Source of the DNA: Chersky-840 sp963811775
GTDB lineage: Bacteria; Actinomycetota; Acidimicrobiia; Acidimicrobiales; UBA8190
Reading direction: 5' to 3'
Assembly (NCBI GenBank): GCA_963811775.1
Contig: CAWESO010000007.1
Coordinates: forward strand, 62,001 to 126,000
Length of the DNA: 64,000 nt
A program made the position numbers and the translations under genes. Shown one piece after another: positions 35,643 through 43,459 of the stretch (position 1 is its first letter; every line of letters starts with the position of its first letter). Under the pieces are notes generated by a model that saw only the letters and a list, made by a program, of their open reading frames with translations, was not told where the DNA came from and made no database searches.

Positions 35643-37223
35643 TCAACCGGTGGGCAGGGGTGCAAAGGGCAGAACAGAAACCCAGCAGGTCCCCGGGGAG
35701 GGTCGGCCCGGGGTCGTCTTGCACAGAGGTGACGGCGGCGAGTTGATGCGCAACTTGACCACCTGGTACTGCGTCGGGCCGGAGCGCTTGTCTGATCCAT
35801 AGCTGAGTTCGGTCGACCAGGTGCCAGGGAAGTCGGTGATCTTGGACATGGCGGTGACGAAGGTGCGCCGGTCGAGATCACGGCCGACGCTCTTGGCCGC
35901 GGTGGCGAATAGGTCGATGACTTGGCACCAGCCTGCGATCGGGCCCTGCTCCTCGATGAAGTCGTTCATGTTGCCCCGAGGGACCTCGGGATAGGCCTTG
36001 TGCCACAGCACCCAACAGCTGCGGAGGCCCGGGTCATACCCGCCCTCGCTCTCCGGGCGGGGGCTGTCGATGCCCCCCAGGGTCTCTGTGGTTAGCCCCT
36101 CCTGGCCGTTGAGCGCCTTACCGTAGAGCGGCAGTAGGCCGAGCGTCGTCTCGATACTCTCCTCGTAGTCGCTCAAGAGGAGCTTGGGGAAGTACTTCTG
36201 GGTGGTCTCGGCCTGGAGCACCGGGAACAAGACATTGACGGGGATCAACGGGATGACGGAAGTGACGCCGGCGTTGCGGAGTTGTTGGATGACCAGGGAG
36301 GACCCCGCGCCCGTGTTGGCCGTGTCATCCGGGTTGGCGTCGATGCTCCGCACCACCGGGGTGATGCCGACCCTGCGCAGGTCGGGCAGCAGATAGTCGT
36401 CCAGAGCCACCTGGTCCGAGGCTCGGTTGCCCGCGATGATCCCCGTCTTGATTCCTGGGCCGATCAGACCGGCGCTCACTCCCCAGTCCACCACCGCCTG
36501 AAGGATGGCCGCCTGGTCGGCTCCGGTCCACCACAGATAGGGCGAACCGAGATCGGTCCAGTCGGTTCCCGTCGTCCACGCGCCGATGAAGGGGGTGTGA
36601 CCCTCCTGGGTGATGCAGAGCTCATTGTCCCCCGTCCAGTCCCCGAGGCCGTCCAACACCGCGAAAGCGGCTGGGGATCCCTCGGTCCAGTCCTTGCACA
36701 GTGCCCGCATCGAAGCTTCGTTGGTCGGGTCGAAGTTGACCATGATCGGATTGATCCTCCGGCCATTGATGCCCCCGGTGTCGTTGATCTGCTTGACGAA
36801 GAGCGTGATGGCCTTCGTCTGCTCTCCGAACTCGGCATCCTGAGCGAATCCCACCTGCCCGGCCAACGAGTTGAGGGCCACCAAAGGGAAAACGACATTG
36901 ATGCTCGATCTGGTCACCCCCCTGGACGAGGTGCTCGCCGTCGTCACCGAGCTCGGTCCGCTCGTCGGCGCGCCGGCACTCGCCGGGCTGGATCGATCGG
37001 GCGGAGTGACACCGCTCCCCCCCTCCGATCTCTGTGCGCCTGTGCCCGACTTCGTGCCGACGGCACTCCGGGTTGACGGGCCCGGGCGCGACTCGGCGGC
37101 GTAAACGCCGCCGGCGATCACCACCAGAGCCACCGCCACGATCGCGATCTGAACGAGTGGCGAGCGGCGCCGGAACCGTCGCCAGAACCGATGCACAGAA
37201 GCCAAACTGCCTGCACTGGTCAT
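35643..37223 (-). CDS. Membrane-anchored periplasmic substrate-binding protein (Leu/Ile/Val type)
   Basis: A 526-residue type I periplasmic-binding-fold protein. One N-terminal helix (VQIAIVAVALVVIAGGVYAA) anchors it without a lipobox Cys. A Ser/Thr/Pro-rich linker (residues 60-110) is followed by the binding domain: INVVFPLVALNSLAGQVGFA, ITLFVKQINDTGGINGRRIN and the second lobe KTGIIAGNRASDQVALDDYL. Such proteins feed ABC importers for amino acids, amides or urea, but no permease or ATPase gene is adjacent. Six cysteines in the second half may form disulfides. The start at 37223 follows the expected N-in signal. Confidence 0.85.
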   Translation of the reverse strand: MTSAGSLASVHRFWRRFRRRSPLVQIAIVAVALVVIAGGVYAAESRPGPSTRSAVGTKSGTGAQRSEGGSGVTPPDRSSPASAGAPTSGPSSVTTASTSSRGVTRSSINVVFPLVALNSLAGQVGFAQDAEFGEQTKAITLFVKQINDTGGINGRRINPIMVNFDPTNEASMRALCKDWTEGSPAAFAVLDGLGDWTGDNELCITQEGHTPFIGAWTTGTDWTDLGSPYLWWTGADQAAILQAVVDWGVSAGLIGPGIKTGIIAGNRASDQVALDDYLLPDLRRVGITPVVRSIDANPDDTANTGAGSSLVIQQLRNAGVTSVIPLIPVNVLFPVLQAETTQKYFPKLLLSDYEESIETTLGLLPLYGKALNGQEGLTTETLGGIDSPRPESEGGYDPGLRSCWVLWHKAYPEVPRGNMNDFIEEQGPIAGWCQVIDLFATAAKSVGRDLDRRTFVTAMSKITDFPGTWSTELSYGSDKRSGPTQYQVVKLRINSPPSPLCKTTPGRPSPGTCWVSVLPFAPLPTG

Positions 37224-37612
37224 GTGACTCCCTGGGCTGCAGACCCCGACAGGGGCCACTATGGCACGGTGTCGCACCTGGACGCAGAGCTCGCCTCCGA
37301 AGTCCCTCAAGCGGCCGTGCGGACAATGACCGCGGCCACGATCGTCCACGTCGGGAATCGGATGGCGTGGTACCGCCGGCACTGTCGCGCCGTCACCGAG
37401 ACGAGGCGCACCCGTCTTGTCGGTCACCCCGTCTTGTCGGTCACCCCGTCTTGTCGGTCACCCCGTCTTGTCGGTCACCCCGTCTTGTCGGTCACCCCGT
37501 CTTGTCGGTCACCCCGTCTTGTCGGTCACCCTGCCGCAGCACTGGCGTGCTGCCGCTGTCATGGCGAACCGGTGTCGGACGCAGAGGGGCACGGGGTTGT
37601 AACCTGCGGCCG
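37224..37612. other. Divergent intergenic with tandem repeat
   Basis: About 390 bases between the substrate-binding protein gene (minus) and the GH4 gene (plus). It carries the 17-bp tandem array described separately and no gene. Confidence 0.6.
37410..37528. repeat. Seven-copy 17-bp tandem repeat (VNTR)
   Basis: Seven head-to-tail copies of CCCCGTCTTGTCGGTCA, perfect except for the first base of copy 1 (A for C). There are no spacers, so it is not a CRISPR. On the minus strand each unit reads with GTGACC, half of the window's regulatory motif, but the other half does not match. It ends 85 bases before the GH4 start. Copy number may vary between strains. Confidence 0.95.
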
Positions 37613-38908
37613 ATGGCCAAGACGGTGTTTCTCGGTGCCGGCAGCACTGTATTCGCCCGCAACCTGCTCGGTGACATCCTCGGCCACGAAGAACTGGCCG
37701 GATCCGAGATCGTGTTGCATGACATCGACGCTGTACGCCTGAAGACCTCTGAGCTCGTGGCTCATAAGGTCTGCGACGCACTCAACGCGCCCGCCAAGAT
37801 CACCGCTACGACCGATCGGCGTGCCGCATTGGACGGCGCCGACTACGCGATCAACATGATCCAGGTCGGCGGCTACGAACCCAGCACCGTCATAGACTTC
37901 GAGATCCCGAAGCGCTTCGGTCTCCGCCAGACGATCGGCGACACGCTCGGTATCGGCGGCATCATGCGGGGCCTACGCACGATCCCAGTGCTTCTGTCGA
38001 TGTGTGCGGACATGGAAGAACTGTGCCCCGACGTGTGGTTTCTCAACTACACCAACCCAATGGCAATCAACTGCCGGGCGATCAACCGGGCGAGCCGCGT
38101 CCGTACGGTGGGTCTGTGCCACAGTGTGCAGGGCACCGCGTTTGAGCTCTCCCTGGACCTCGGCATCGCCTACGGGGAGATCGACTATCTCGCTGCGGGG
38201 ATCAATCACATGGCCTTCTATCTCCGGTTCGAGCGGGACGGCAAGGATCTCTACCCCTACCTGCGAGCTCTCGCCGAGTCCGGCGAGATCCCCGAAGACA
38301 ACCGCGTGCGCTATGAGTTGCTGCGCCGGCTCGGCTACTTTGTGACCGAGTCAAGCGAGCACTTCGCCGAGTACGTTCCGTGGTTCATCAAGCGCGATCG
38401 GCCCGATCTCGTCGAACGGTTCAACATCCCGCTCGATGAGTACCCAAGACGCTGCATCGCCCAGATGACGCACTGGGAGGCCGAGCGGGAGCGTCTCGAG
38501 GGCGACGGCACCATCGAGGTGATCCCGAGCTTTGAGTATGCCGCGACGATCATCCGTAGCATCGAGACAGGCCGGCCGCGGGTGATTTACGGCAACGTCG
38601 CCAACGAAGGGCTGATCGACAATCTCTCGGCCGGTTGTACGGTCGAGGTGCCGTGCCTCGTGGACGGCAACGGCGTGCAGCCGACCCGGATTGGTGCGCT
38701 GCCCCCTCAGATCGCCGCCCTCATCAGGACCAACATCAACGTCCAGGAACTGACGGTCGAGGCGGCACTCACTGGACGCCTCGACCACGTGTATCACGCG
38801 GCGATGCTCGATCCTCACACCGCGGCGGAACTCGACCTCGATCAGATCACCGAGATGGTCGATGCCTTGCTACTGGCTCACGGCAACTGGATCCCGGACT
38901 TGACGTAG
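37613..38908 (+). CDS. GH4 family glycosidase (alpha-galactosidase/alpha-glucosidase type)
   Basis: A 431-residue NAD- and metal-dependent glycosidase. The NAD motif FLGAGSTVFARNLLGDIL opens the protein. Substrate and metal-site motifs are NYTNPMAINCRAIN, GLCHSVQGTAFEL (Cys-His metal ligands) and GINHMAFYLRFERDG. GH4 enzymes oxidise C3 of the sugar during hydrolysis. MelA-type alpha-galactosidase is the closest guess; the exact sugar cannot be told. No sugar transporter is adjacent, although the solitary binding protein diverges from it. Confidence 0.9.
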   Translation: MAKTVFLGAGSTVFARNLLGDILGHEELAGSEIVLHDIDAVRLKTSELVAHKVCDALNAPAKITATTDRRAALDGADYAINMIQVGGYEPSTVIDFEIPKRFGLRQTIGDTLGIGGIMRGLRTIPVLLSMCADMEELCPDVWFLNYTNPMAINCRAINRASRVRTVGLCHSVQGTAFELSLDLGIAYGEIDYLAAGINHMAFYLRFERDGKDLYPYLRALAESGEIPEDNRVRYELLRRLGYFVTESSEHFAEYVPWFIKRDRPDLVERFNIPLDEYPRRCIAQMTHWEAERERLEGDGTIEVIPSFEYAATIIRSIETGRPRVIYGNVANEGLIDNLSAGCTVEVPCLVDGNGVQPTRIGALPPQIAALIRTNINVQELTVEAALTGRLDHVYHAAMLDPHTAAELDLDQITEMVDALLLAHGNWIPDLT

Positions 38909-39058
38909 AGCGCTGATAACCCGAAAGGCGTAGGAGAGGAGCTCCTCGCACCGCGGAGCTGTGCCCGAAATCCATGACGGCATATTTGCGCGGTTACTTG
39001 GCCCGAGCGGGCCGAGTTGAGAGCCTTGATGGCGCCGACTACGCGGATCGCGTCGCTG

Positions 39059-39514
39059 CTAATGCACCCCTGGAGATTGGTGACGGACGACCACCACGGG
39101 ACATACGGCATTGGTGACGCAGTGCCTGCTCACCGAGCCTAACAACATGCTGGCGAACGCCCCGTGTCCGCTGCTACCCACCACGAGCAGGTCCGCGTGC
39201 TTCGAGGCTGCAATGAGGGCGGGAGCGGGTTGGCTATGGACAACGGTCTCTTGTATCTCGAACGCACCGTGGGGTCCCATGACGCTCTCGACTTCCTCGG
39301 CGAGCCGCTTTCGAGTCTCGTCCTCTGGGTCCCCGCCCGCCGGCAGTGTGGGCGTCCCACCCCATGGAAACGGCGGGGCCCACGCCATGACCGCCTCCAG
39401 CGTGGCTCCGGTCACCTTGGCCTGTGCTACCGCCCAATGCAACGCTTGGCGGGACGACTCCGAGCCGTCCATGCCGATCACGATCACGTTGCGCTTCTCG
39501 ATCCCTGTATCCAT
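39059..39514 (-). CDS. Universal stress protein (UspA family)
   Basis: A 151-residue UspA protein: VIVIGMDGSESSRQALHWAV, the linker with PPFPWGGTPTLPAGG, and the ATP-binding signature VVGSSGHGAFASMLLGSVS ending CPVVVVRH. It converges on the GH4 gene. A weaker match to the shared motif lies 67 bases upstream (39581-39597). Confidence 0.92.
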   Translation of the reverse strand: MDTGIEKRNVIVIGMDGSESSRQALHWAVAQAKVTGATLEAVMAWAPPFPWGGTPTLPAGGDPEDETRKRLAEEVESVMGPHGAFEIQETVVHSQPAPALIAASKHADLLVVGSSGHGAFASMLLGSVSRHCVTNAVCPVVVVRHQSPGVH

Positions 39515-39580
39515 CTCGCCACTTTCGTGTTGTCGGCCAACATACAGCCTTCGGTACCTGTGGAAGGGAACTCCATGGTG

Positions 39581-39597
39581 AGGACCCCAAAGGGCAC
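39581..39597 (-). promoter_or_regulatory. Weak DosR-like box, universal stress protein
   Basis: On the minus strand GTGCCCTTTGGGGTCCT. The left half and TTTG core fit, the right half (GGGTCC) does not follow the others. Kept because the 67-base spacing and the downstream gene type fit. Confidence 0.3.
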
Positions 39598-39735
39598 AGT
39601 GGCGGTACGCCAGTCACGCCGAGCGATGCCCCGAAACGTGATCGGGAGAATCGGAGGCTCCTGAGGCTCCGGGGTTCCAGCGTGAGGCTGGGCCTGGCGG
39701 GGAAGCTGCAGCCCTGCGCCGAGGAGGTCGCTCCA

Positions 39736-39981
39736 TCAGCCACCCGATGACGTCAGGTACCGCACGCAACCCTCCACCGTCGAGAGTTCGGGATAGTCGC
39801 GCTCTGGGATCTCGAGCCCAGTCCGCTCGTGCAGCCCCGTCACGAAATTGAGAAAGTCGATTGAGTCGAGATCGAGTGCCTCCTGCATCGTCTCGCCGGA
39901 CCCGACGCTATCGAGGTCGGCCTCAGGGGCCACCTCCCCCAACACTTTGCGAATGAGGTCTCGGGCATCGTCGTCGGTCAT
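39736..39981 (-). CDS. Acyl carrier protein
   Basis: An 81-residue ACP. The phosphopantetheine attachment motif is DLDSIDFLNF with Ser40; the acidic helix II and the domain length are standard. It overlaps the E2 gene by four bases and ends the acs-PDH operon. It is not in a fatty-acid operon (no fabD, F, G or H nearby). That suggests a dedicated carrier receiving an acyl group made by the dehydrogenase complex or the synthetase. Confidence 0.9.
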   Translation of the reverse strand: MTDDDARDLIRKVLGEVAPEADLDSVGSGETMQEALDLDSIDFLNFVTGLHERTGLEIPERDYPELSTVEGCVRYLTSSGG

Positions 39982-41468
39982 AGTTCCTCCGGGTGTTGGA
40001 GCAAACGGTCGATTGTGCCCAGGAACCGACCACCGCGGTGGCCATCACTGACGCGGTGGTCAGCAGACAGCGTAGCCGTGGTGCACGCCCGGACTCCGAT
40101 CATCCCGTCAACCGCCCGTGCCCGCTCCGCCACACGACCGAAGCCGACCAACGCGACCTGAGGCGGGTAGATCACGCCGAATACCGAGTCCACGCCGAGA
40201 TCTCCAAGGTTGGTCACGGTGATGGTGGGATCGCTCATTTCCGAACTCCGTAGCACCCCACCGCGTGCCCGGTTCACCAGGTCCCGGAGCGCCACCATGA
40301 GCTCGTCGACAGAGAGGCGATCAACATCATGGATGGCCGGAGCGATCACACCGCCCGTACGTAAGGAGACCGCCACGCCGACATGCACGTCCGTGCTCGG
40401 TTCGAATGTATCGCCCACCATGAATCCGTTCATCTCGGGGACGGTGGCCACGGCAAGCGCGGTCGCCTTGATCAGAAGTGCCGGTACGACCAGACGGGCG
40501 GTGACTGGACGTCCGACGTTCGCTTGTTCCAACCATGCTACGGAGCGGCTCATGTCGATGTCGGTGCTCAGGTAGTAGTGGGGGATCTCGCGCTTGGACC
40601 GGGCCATCAAGGCACCGATCGCTCTGCGCATCGCCATCTGCCGCGCATCGCCGGCGACTGCGCTCGGGGTTTCCACCACTGGCCCGCGCTCCTCGAGCAC
40701 CTCTTGTTCGCCGGACTCACCGAGAGGTGGCGGGGGAACAGACGGCTTCTCCTGAGCGGCCCGACGCACGTCGGACTCGACGATCGCGCCCCCGGGTCCC
40801 GTCCCTTGGACGTCACCGATCTCGATGTCGAGCTCGTCGGCCACACGGCGAGCCAGCGGCGACGACGGTACGCCGGTCAGAGAGGGGTGGGCTCGACGCA
40901 CTGGCGATGGGGAACGACGAGCACCGCGCTCGGGCGCTCGCCGTCCCGCATCGACAGGAGCATGGCGCACCTCTCGGAGACGGGCCGCCGCGCTCTCGAT
41001 ATCCGCCCTGGTGATGGCCCCACCCGCACCGCTGCCGTCGACGGCGTGCACGTCCACCCCCAGCCGCTCGGCAAGGTGGCGCACAACCGGCGAGACGACG
41101 AGGCCAACCGGCCGCCCCTTGGGTGTCGACACGACCCCCGGCTCGACGACGACGGAGGGTGGCCGCCTTGTCGGGGAGGCTGGGGCAGGTTCGGGGCCGG
41201 GTTCGACGGCACCGACGGCAACTGGGGTCTCCTCGGATGTGCCGACCCGGGCGAGCGCGGTGCCCACCGGCACCTCCTCCCCCTCGGAGACGAGCAGCTC
41301 GTCGATCACGCCGGTCTCAAAGATCTCGACCTCGATGGTGGACTTCTCGGTCTCCACCACGGCCACCACGTCACCTCGCCGCACCACGTCACCGGGGCTT
41401 ACCAACCACTTGGCCACCGTGCCGACCTCCATGTCGGCGCCGAGAGACGGCATCTTGAACTCACCCAT
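39978..41468 (-). CDS. Dihydrolipoamide acyltransferase (E2) with two E3-binding domains
   Basis: A 496-residue E2 core protein. One lipoyl domain spans residues 1-75 (lipoylated Lys42 in ETEKSTIEVE). A first peripheral-subunit-binding domain lies near 125-161 (SPVVRHLAERLGVDVHAVDG) and a second near 203-238 (SSPLARRVADELDIEIGDVQ). The acyltransferase domain runs from about 270 to 490, with catalytic His and Asp in ADHRVSDGH, where GHRGG replaces the usual GAxGA. It transfers an acyl group from lipoamide to CoA. The duplicated binding domain is unusual. No E3 gene is present here. Confidence 0.9.
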   Translation of the reverse strand: MGEFKMPSLGADMEVGTVAKWLVSPGDVVRRGDVVAVVETEKSTIEVEIFETGVIDELLVSEGEEVPVGTALARVGTSEETPVAVGAVEPGPEPAPASPTRRPPSVVVEPGVVSTPKGRPVGLVVSPVVRHLAERLGVDVHAVDGSGAGGAITRADIESAAARLREVRHAPVDAGRRAPERGARRSPSPVRRAHPSLTGVPSSPLARRVADELDIEIGDVQGTGPGGAIVESDVRRAAQEKPSVPPPPLGESGEQEVLEERGPVVETPSAVAGDARQMAMRRAIGALMARSKREIPHYYLSTDIDMSRSVAWLEQANVGRPVTARLVVPALLIKATALAVATVPEMNGFMVGDTFEPSTDVHVGVAVSLRTGGVIAPAIHDVDRLSVDELMVALRDLVNRARGGVLRSSEMSDPTITVTNLGDLGVDSVFGVIYPPQVALVGFGRVAERARAVDGMIGVRACTTATLSADHRVSDGHRGGRFLGTIDRLLQHPEEL

Positions 41469-42443
41469 TCACGCCCCCAACTCGTGAACGGCGGAGACGA
41501 CGTCTCGTACCTGCGGTGTGGCCTCGTCCTCGAGATGCTTGGCATAGGGCATAGGCACCTCAGCCGTGCACACGCGCCCCACGGGAGCATCGAGGTCGTA
41601 GAAGGCCTCTTCGACGATCCGGGCCGATACCTCAGCCGAGAGGCTCCCGCTTCGCCATCCCTCGTCGACCACGACGACGCGGTGGGTACGCACGACCGAC
41701 GACACAATTGTGGCCGTGTCGAGCGGCCGCAGGCTGCGCAAGTCCACAACCTCTGCCGAAACACCATCCATGGCAAGCTCTTCAGCCGCACCGAGGGCGA
41801 CCCGAAGCATGCCCCCGTAGGACACGATGGTGACATCGGAACCCTCACGGCGGACGACCGCCGAGTCGAGGTCGACGGGGCCGGCATCGTCGGCAAGCTC
41901 GCCCTCTTCGTTGTAGAGGGCGCCGTGCTCGAACAAGAGGACCGGGTCAGGGTCGCACAACGCGGGCCACAACATGCCCCGGGCGTCTTCGAGTGTGGCC
42001 GGCGCCAGGATCCGAATGCCCGGGATGTGGGTGTACCAGCCCTCGAGGCTATGGGAGTGCTGCGCACCGAGCTGGCGACCGGCCCCCGTCGTCATGCGGA
42101 TCACCAATGGGACGTTGAATTGGCCTCCGGACATGTAGAGCAGTGTGGCCGCGTTATTGACGATCTGGTCCAGGGCAAGCAAGCTGAAATTCACCGTCAT
42201 GATCTCGACAATGGGGCGCATCCCGCCGAGTGCGGCTCCGATGCCCGCTCCCACGAAGCCCGATTCCGACAACGGCGTGTCCCGAACGCGCTCGGGGCCG
42301 AATTCCTCGAGCAGGCCAAGGCTGACGGCGTAGCAGCCGCCGTAACGTCCGACGTCCTCGCCCATGAGAAAGACGCGATCGTCCCGCCTCAGCGCGTCGT
42401 CGAGCGCCATGCGCAAGGCCTCGCGATAGGTGACGGTGCTCAT
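41469..42443 (-). CDS. 2-oxoacid dehydrogenase E1 beta subunit
   Basis: A 324-residue E1 beta protein, paired with the alpha subunit next to it: YREALRMALDDALRRDDRVF, GEDVGRYGGCYAVSLGLLEE, DTPLSESGFVGAGIGAALGG and RLGAQHSHSLEGW-like substrate-channel residues (GRQLGAQHSHSLEG). The ATG at 42443 overlaps the E1 alpha stop by four bases; the E2 start abuts its end. The substrate could be pyruvate, acetoin or a branched 2-oxoacid; sequence alone does not decide. Confidence 0.92.
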   Translation of the reverse strand: MSTVTYREALRMALDDALRRDDRVFLMGEDVGRYGGCYAVSLGLLEEFGPERVRDTPLSESGFVGAGIGAALGGMRPIVEIMTVNFSLLALDQIVNNAATLLYMSGGQFNVPLVIRMTTGAGRQLGAQHSHSLEGWYTHIPGIRILAPATLEDARGMLWPALCDPDPVLLFEHGALYNEEGELADDAGPVDLDSAVVRREGSDVTIVSYGGMLRVALGAAEELAMDGVSAEVVDLRSLRPLDTATIVSSVVRTHRVVVVDEGWRSGSLSAEVSARIVEEAFYDLDAPVGRVCTAEVPMPYAKHLEDEATPQVRDVVSAVHELGA

Positions 42444-43459
42444 GAACCTGCTCCCGGGCCGGGAGTCTCGGTCACGACAAACCGCTCGAGATCCTCGATG
42501 GGCTCGAGCGTGCCGGCATCGGCGAAGGCCACAGCGTCGTCCACCTCGGCGTCCACGTCTCGTTCGATCTGCTCGAGCTGGCCCTCGCCGAGTGAGCCGG
42601 CGCTCGTCAACTGCTGAACCAAATGGTCGATGGGGTCCCGATGCTTCCAACCCTCGATCTCAGCCTTGTCGCGATAGCGGTCCGGGTCGTACATCGAGTG
42701 AGCGCGGAACCGGTAGGTGCGCAGCTCAAGAAAGTGAGGCCCGCCGCCGACGCGCACGGCTTCGGTCGCGGCAATGGCGGCCGCCTCGACCGCCACCACG
42801 TCCATCCCGTCCACTTCCCAGGCGGGCATCCGGTAGCTAGCCGCCTTGAGTGAGAGGTCGGTCTCCGATTCCGACCGGTCCAACGCCGTGCCCATGGCGT
42901 AGAGGTTGTTCTCGCAGCAGAAGAGGACGGGAAGGTGCCAGAGGGCAGCGAGGTTCATCGACTCGTGGAACTCACCTTCGGCCACGGCTCCGTCACCGAA
43001 AAAACACGCGGTCACCCGTCTCCGGCCCTGCATATGGTCGGCCAAGGCCAAACCGACGGCGAGCGGGAGCCCGCCGGCGACGATGGCGTTCCCGCCAAAG
43101 AAACGTGTGTCCTTGTGAAACAGGTGCATGGATCCGCCGCGGCCCCGGCTGCACCCTTCGACCTTCCCCTCGAGCTCGGCCATGGCCGAGCGCATCGTCA
43201 CGCCCCGCGCCAGCGCATGGCCGTGTTCGCGATACGTGGCAACCACCGCGTCGTCGCCATTGAGCGCCTGCATGACGCCAACGGCGCACGCCTCCTCGCC
43301 GATGCCGAGATGAAGGAAGCCCCGGATCCGCATGTCGCTGTAGAGCTCGACACAGCGTTCCTCGAAGCGGCGGATGCGAACCATTTCGCGCAGGAGGTGC
43401 AGGCCGTGGACCGGCTCGGGCGACGAGGCGCCGACCGGAGCCGGCGCGGCCTCGGTCAC
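42440..43459 (-). CDS. 2-oxoacid dehydrogenase E1 alpha subunit
   Basis: A 339-residue thiamine-diphosphate subunit: MVRIRRFEERCVELYSDMRI, GFLHLGIGEEACAVGVMQAL, YREHGHALARGV, GRGGSMHLFHKDTRFFGGNA and the ThDP motif GDGAVAEGEFHESMNLAALW. The phosphorylation-loop region (YRFRAHSMYDPDRYRDKAEI) resembles acetoin- and pyruvate-dehydrogenase alpha subunits. It overlaps acs by four bases. Confidence 0.92.
   Translation of the reverse strand: MTEAAPAPVGASSPEPVHGLHLLREMVRIRRFEERCVELYSDMRIRGFLHLGIGEEACAVGVMQALNGDDAVVATYREHGHALARGVTMRSAMAELEGKVEGCSRGRGGSMHLFHKDTRFFGGNAIVAGGLPLAVGLALADHMQGRRRVTACFFGDGAVAEGEFHESMNLAALWHLPVLFCCENNLYAMGTALDRSESETDLSLKAASYRMPAWEVDGMDVVAVEAAAIAATEAVRVGGGPHFLELRTYRFRAHSMYDPDRYRDKAEIEGWKHRDPIDHLVQQLTSAGSLGEGQLEQIERDVDAEVDDAVAFADAGTLEPIEDLERFVVTETPGPGAGS

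Noticed and set aside
37410..37528. CRISPR array
   Set aside because: The 17-bp units are contiguous with no spacers, and no cas genes are present.
40383..42617. A 744-codon plus-strand open frame opposite E2 and E1 beta
   Set aside because: His/Arg/Gly-rich composition and no domain, antisense to conserved genes.
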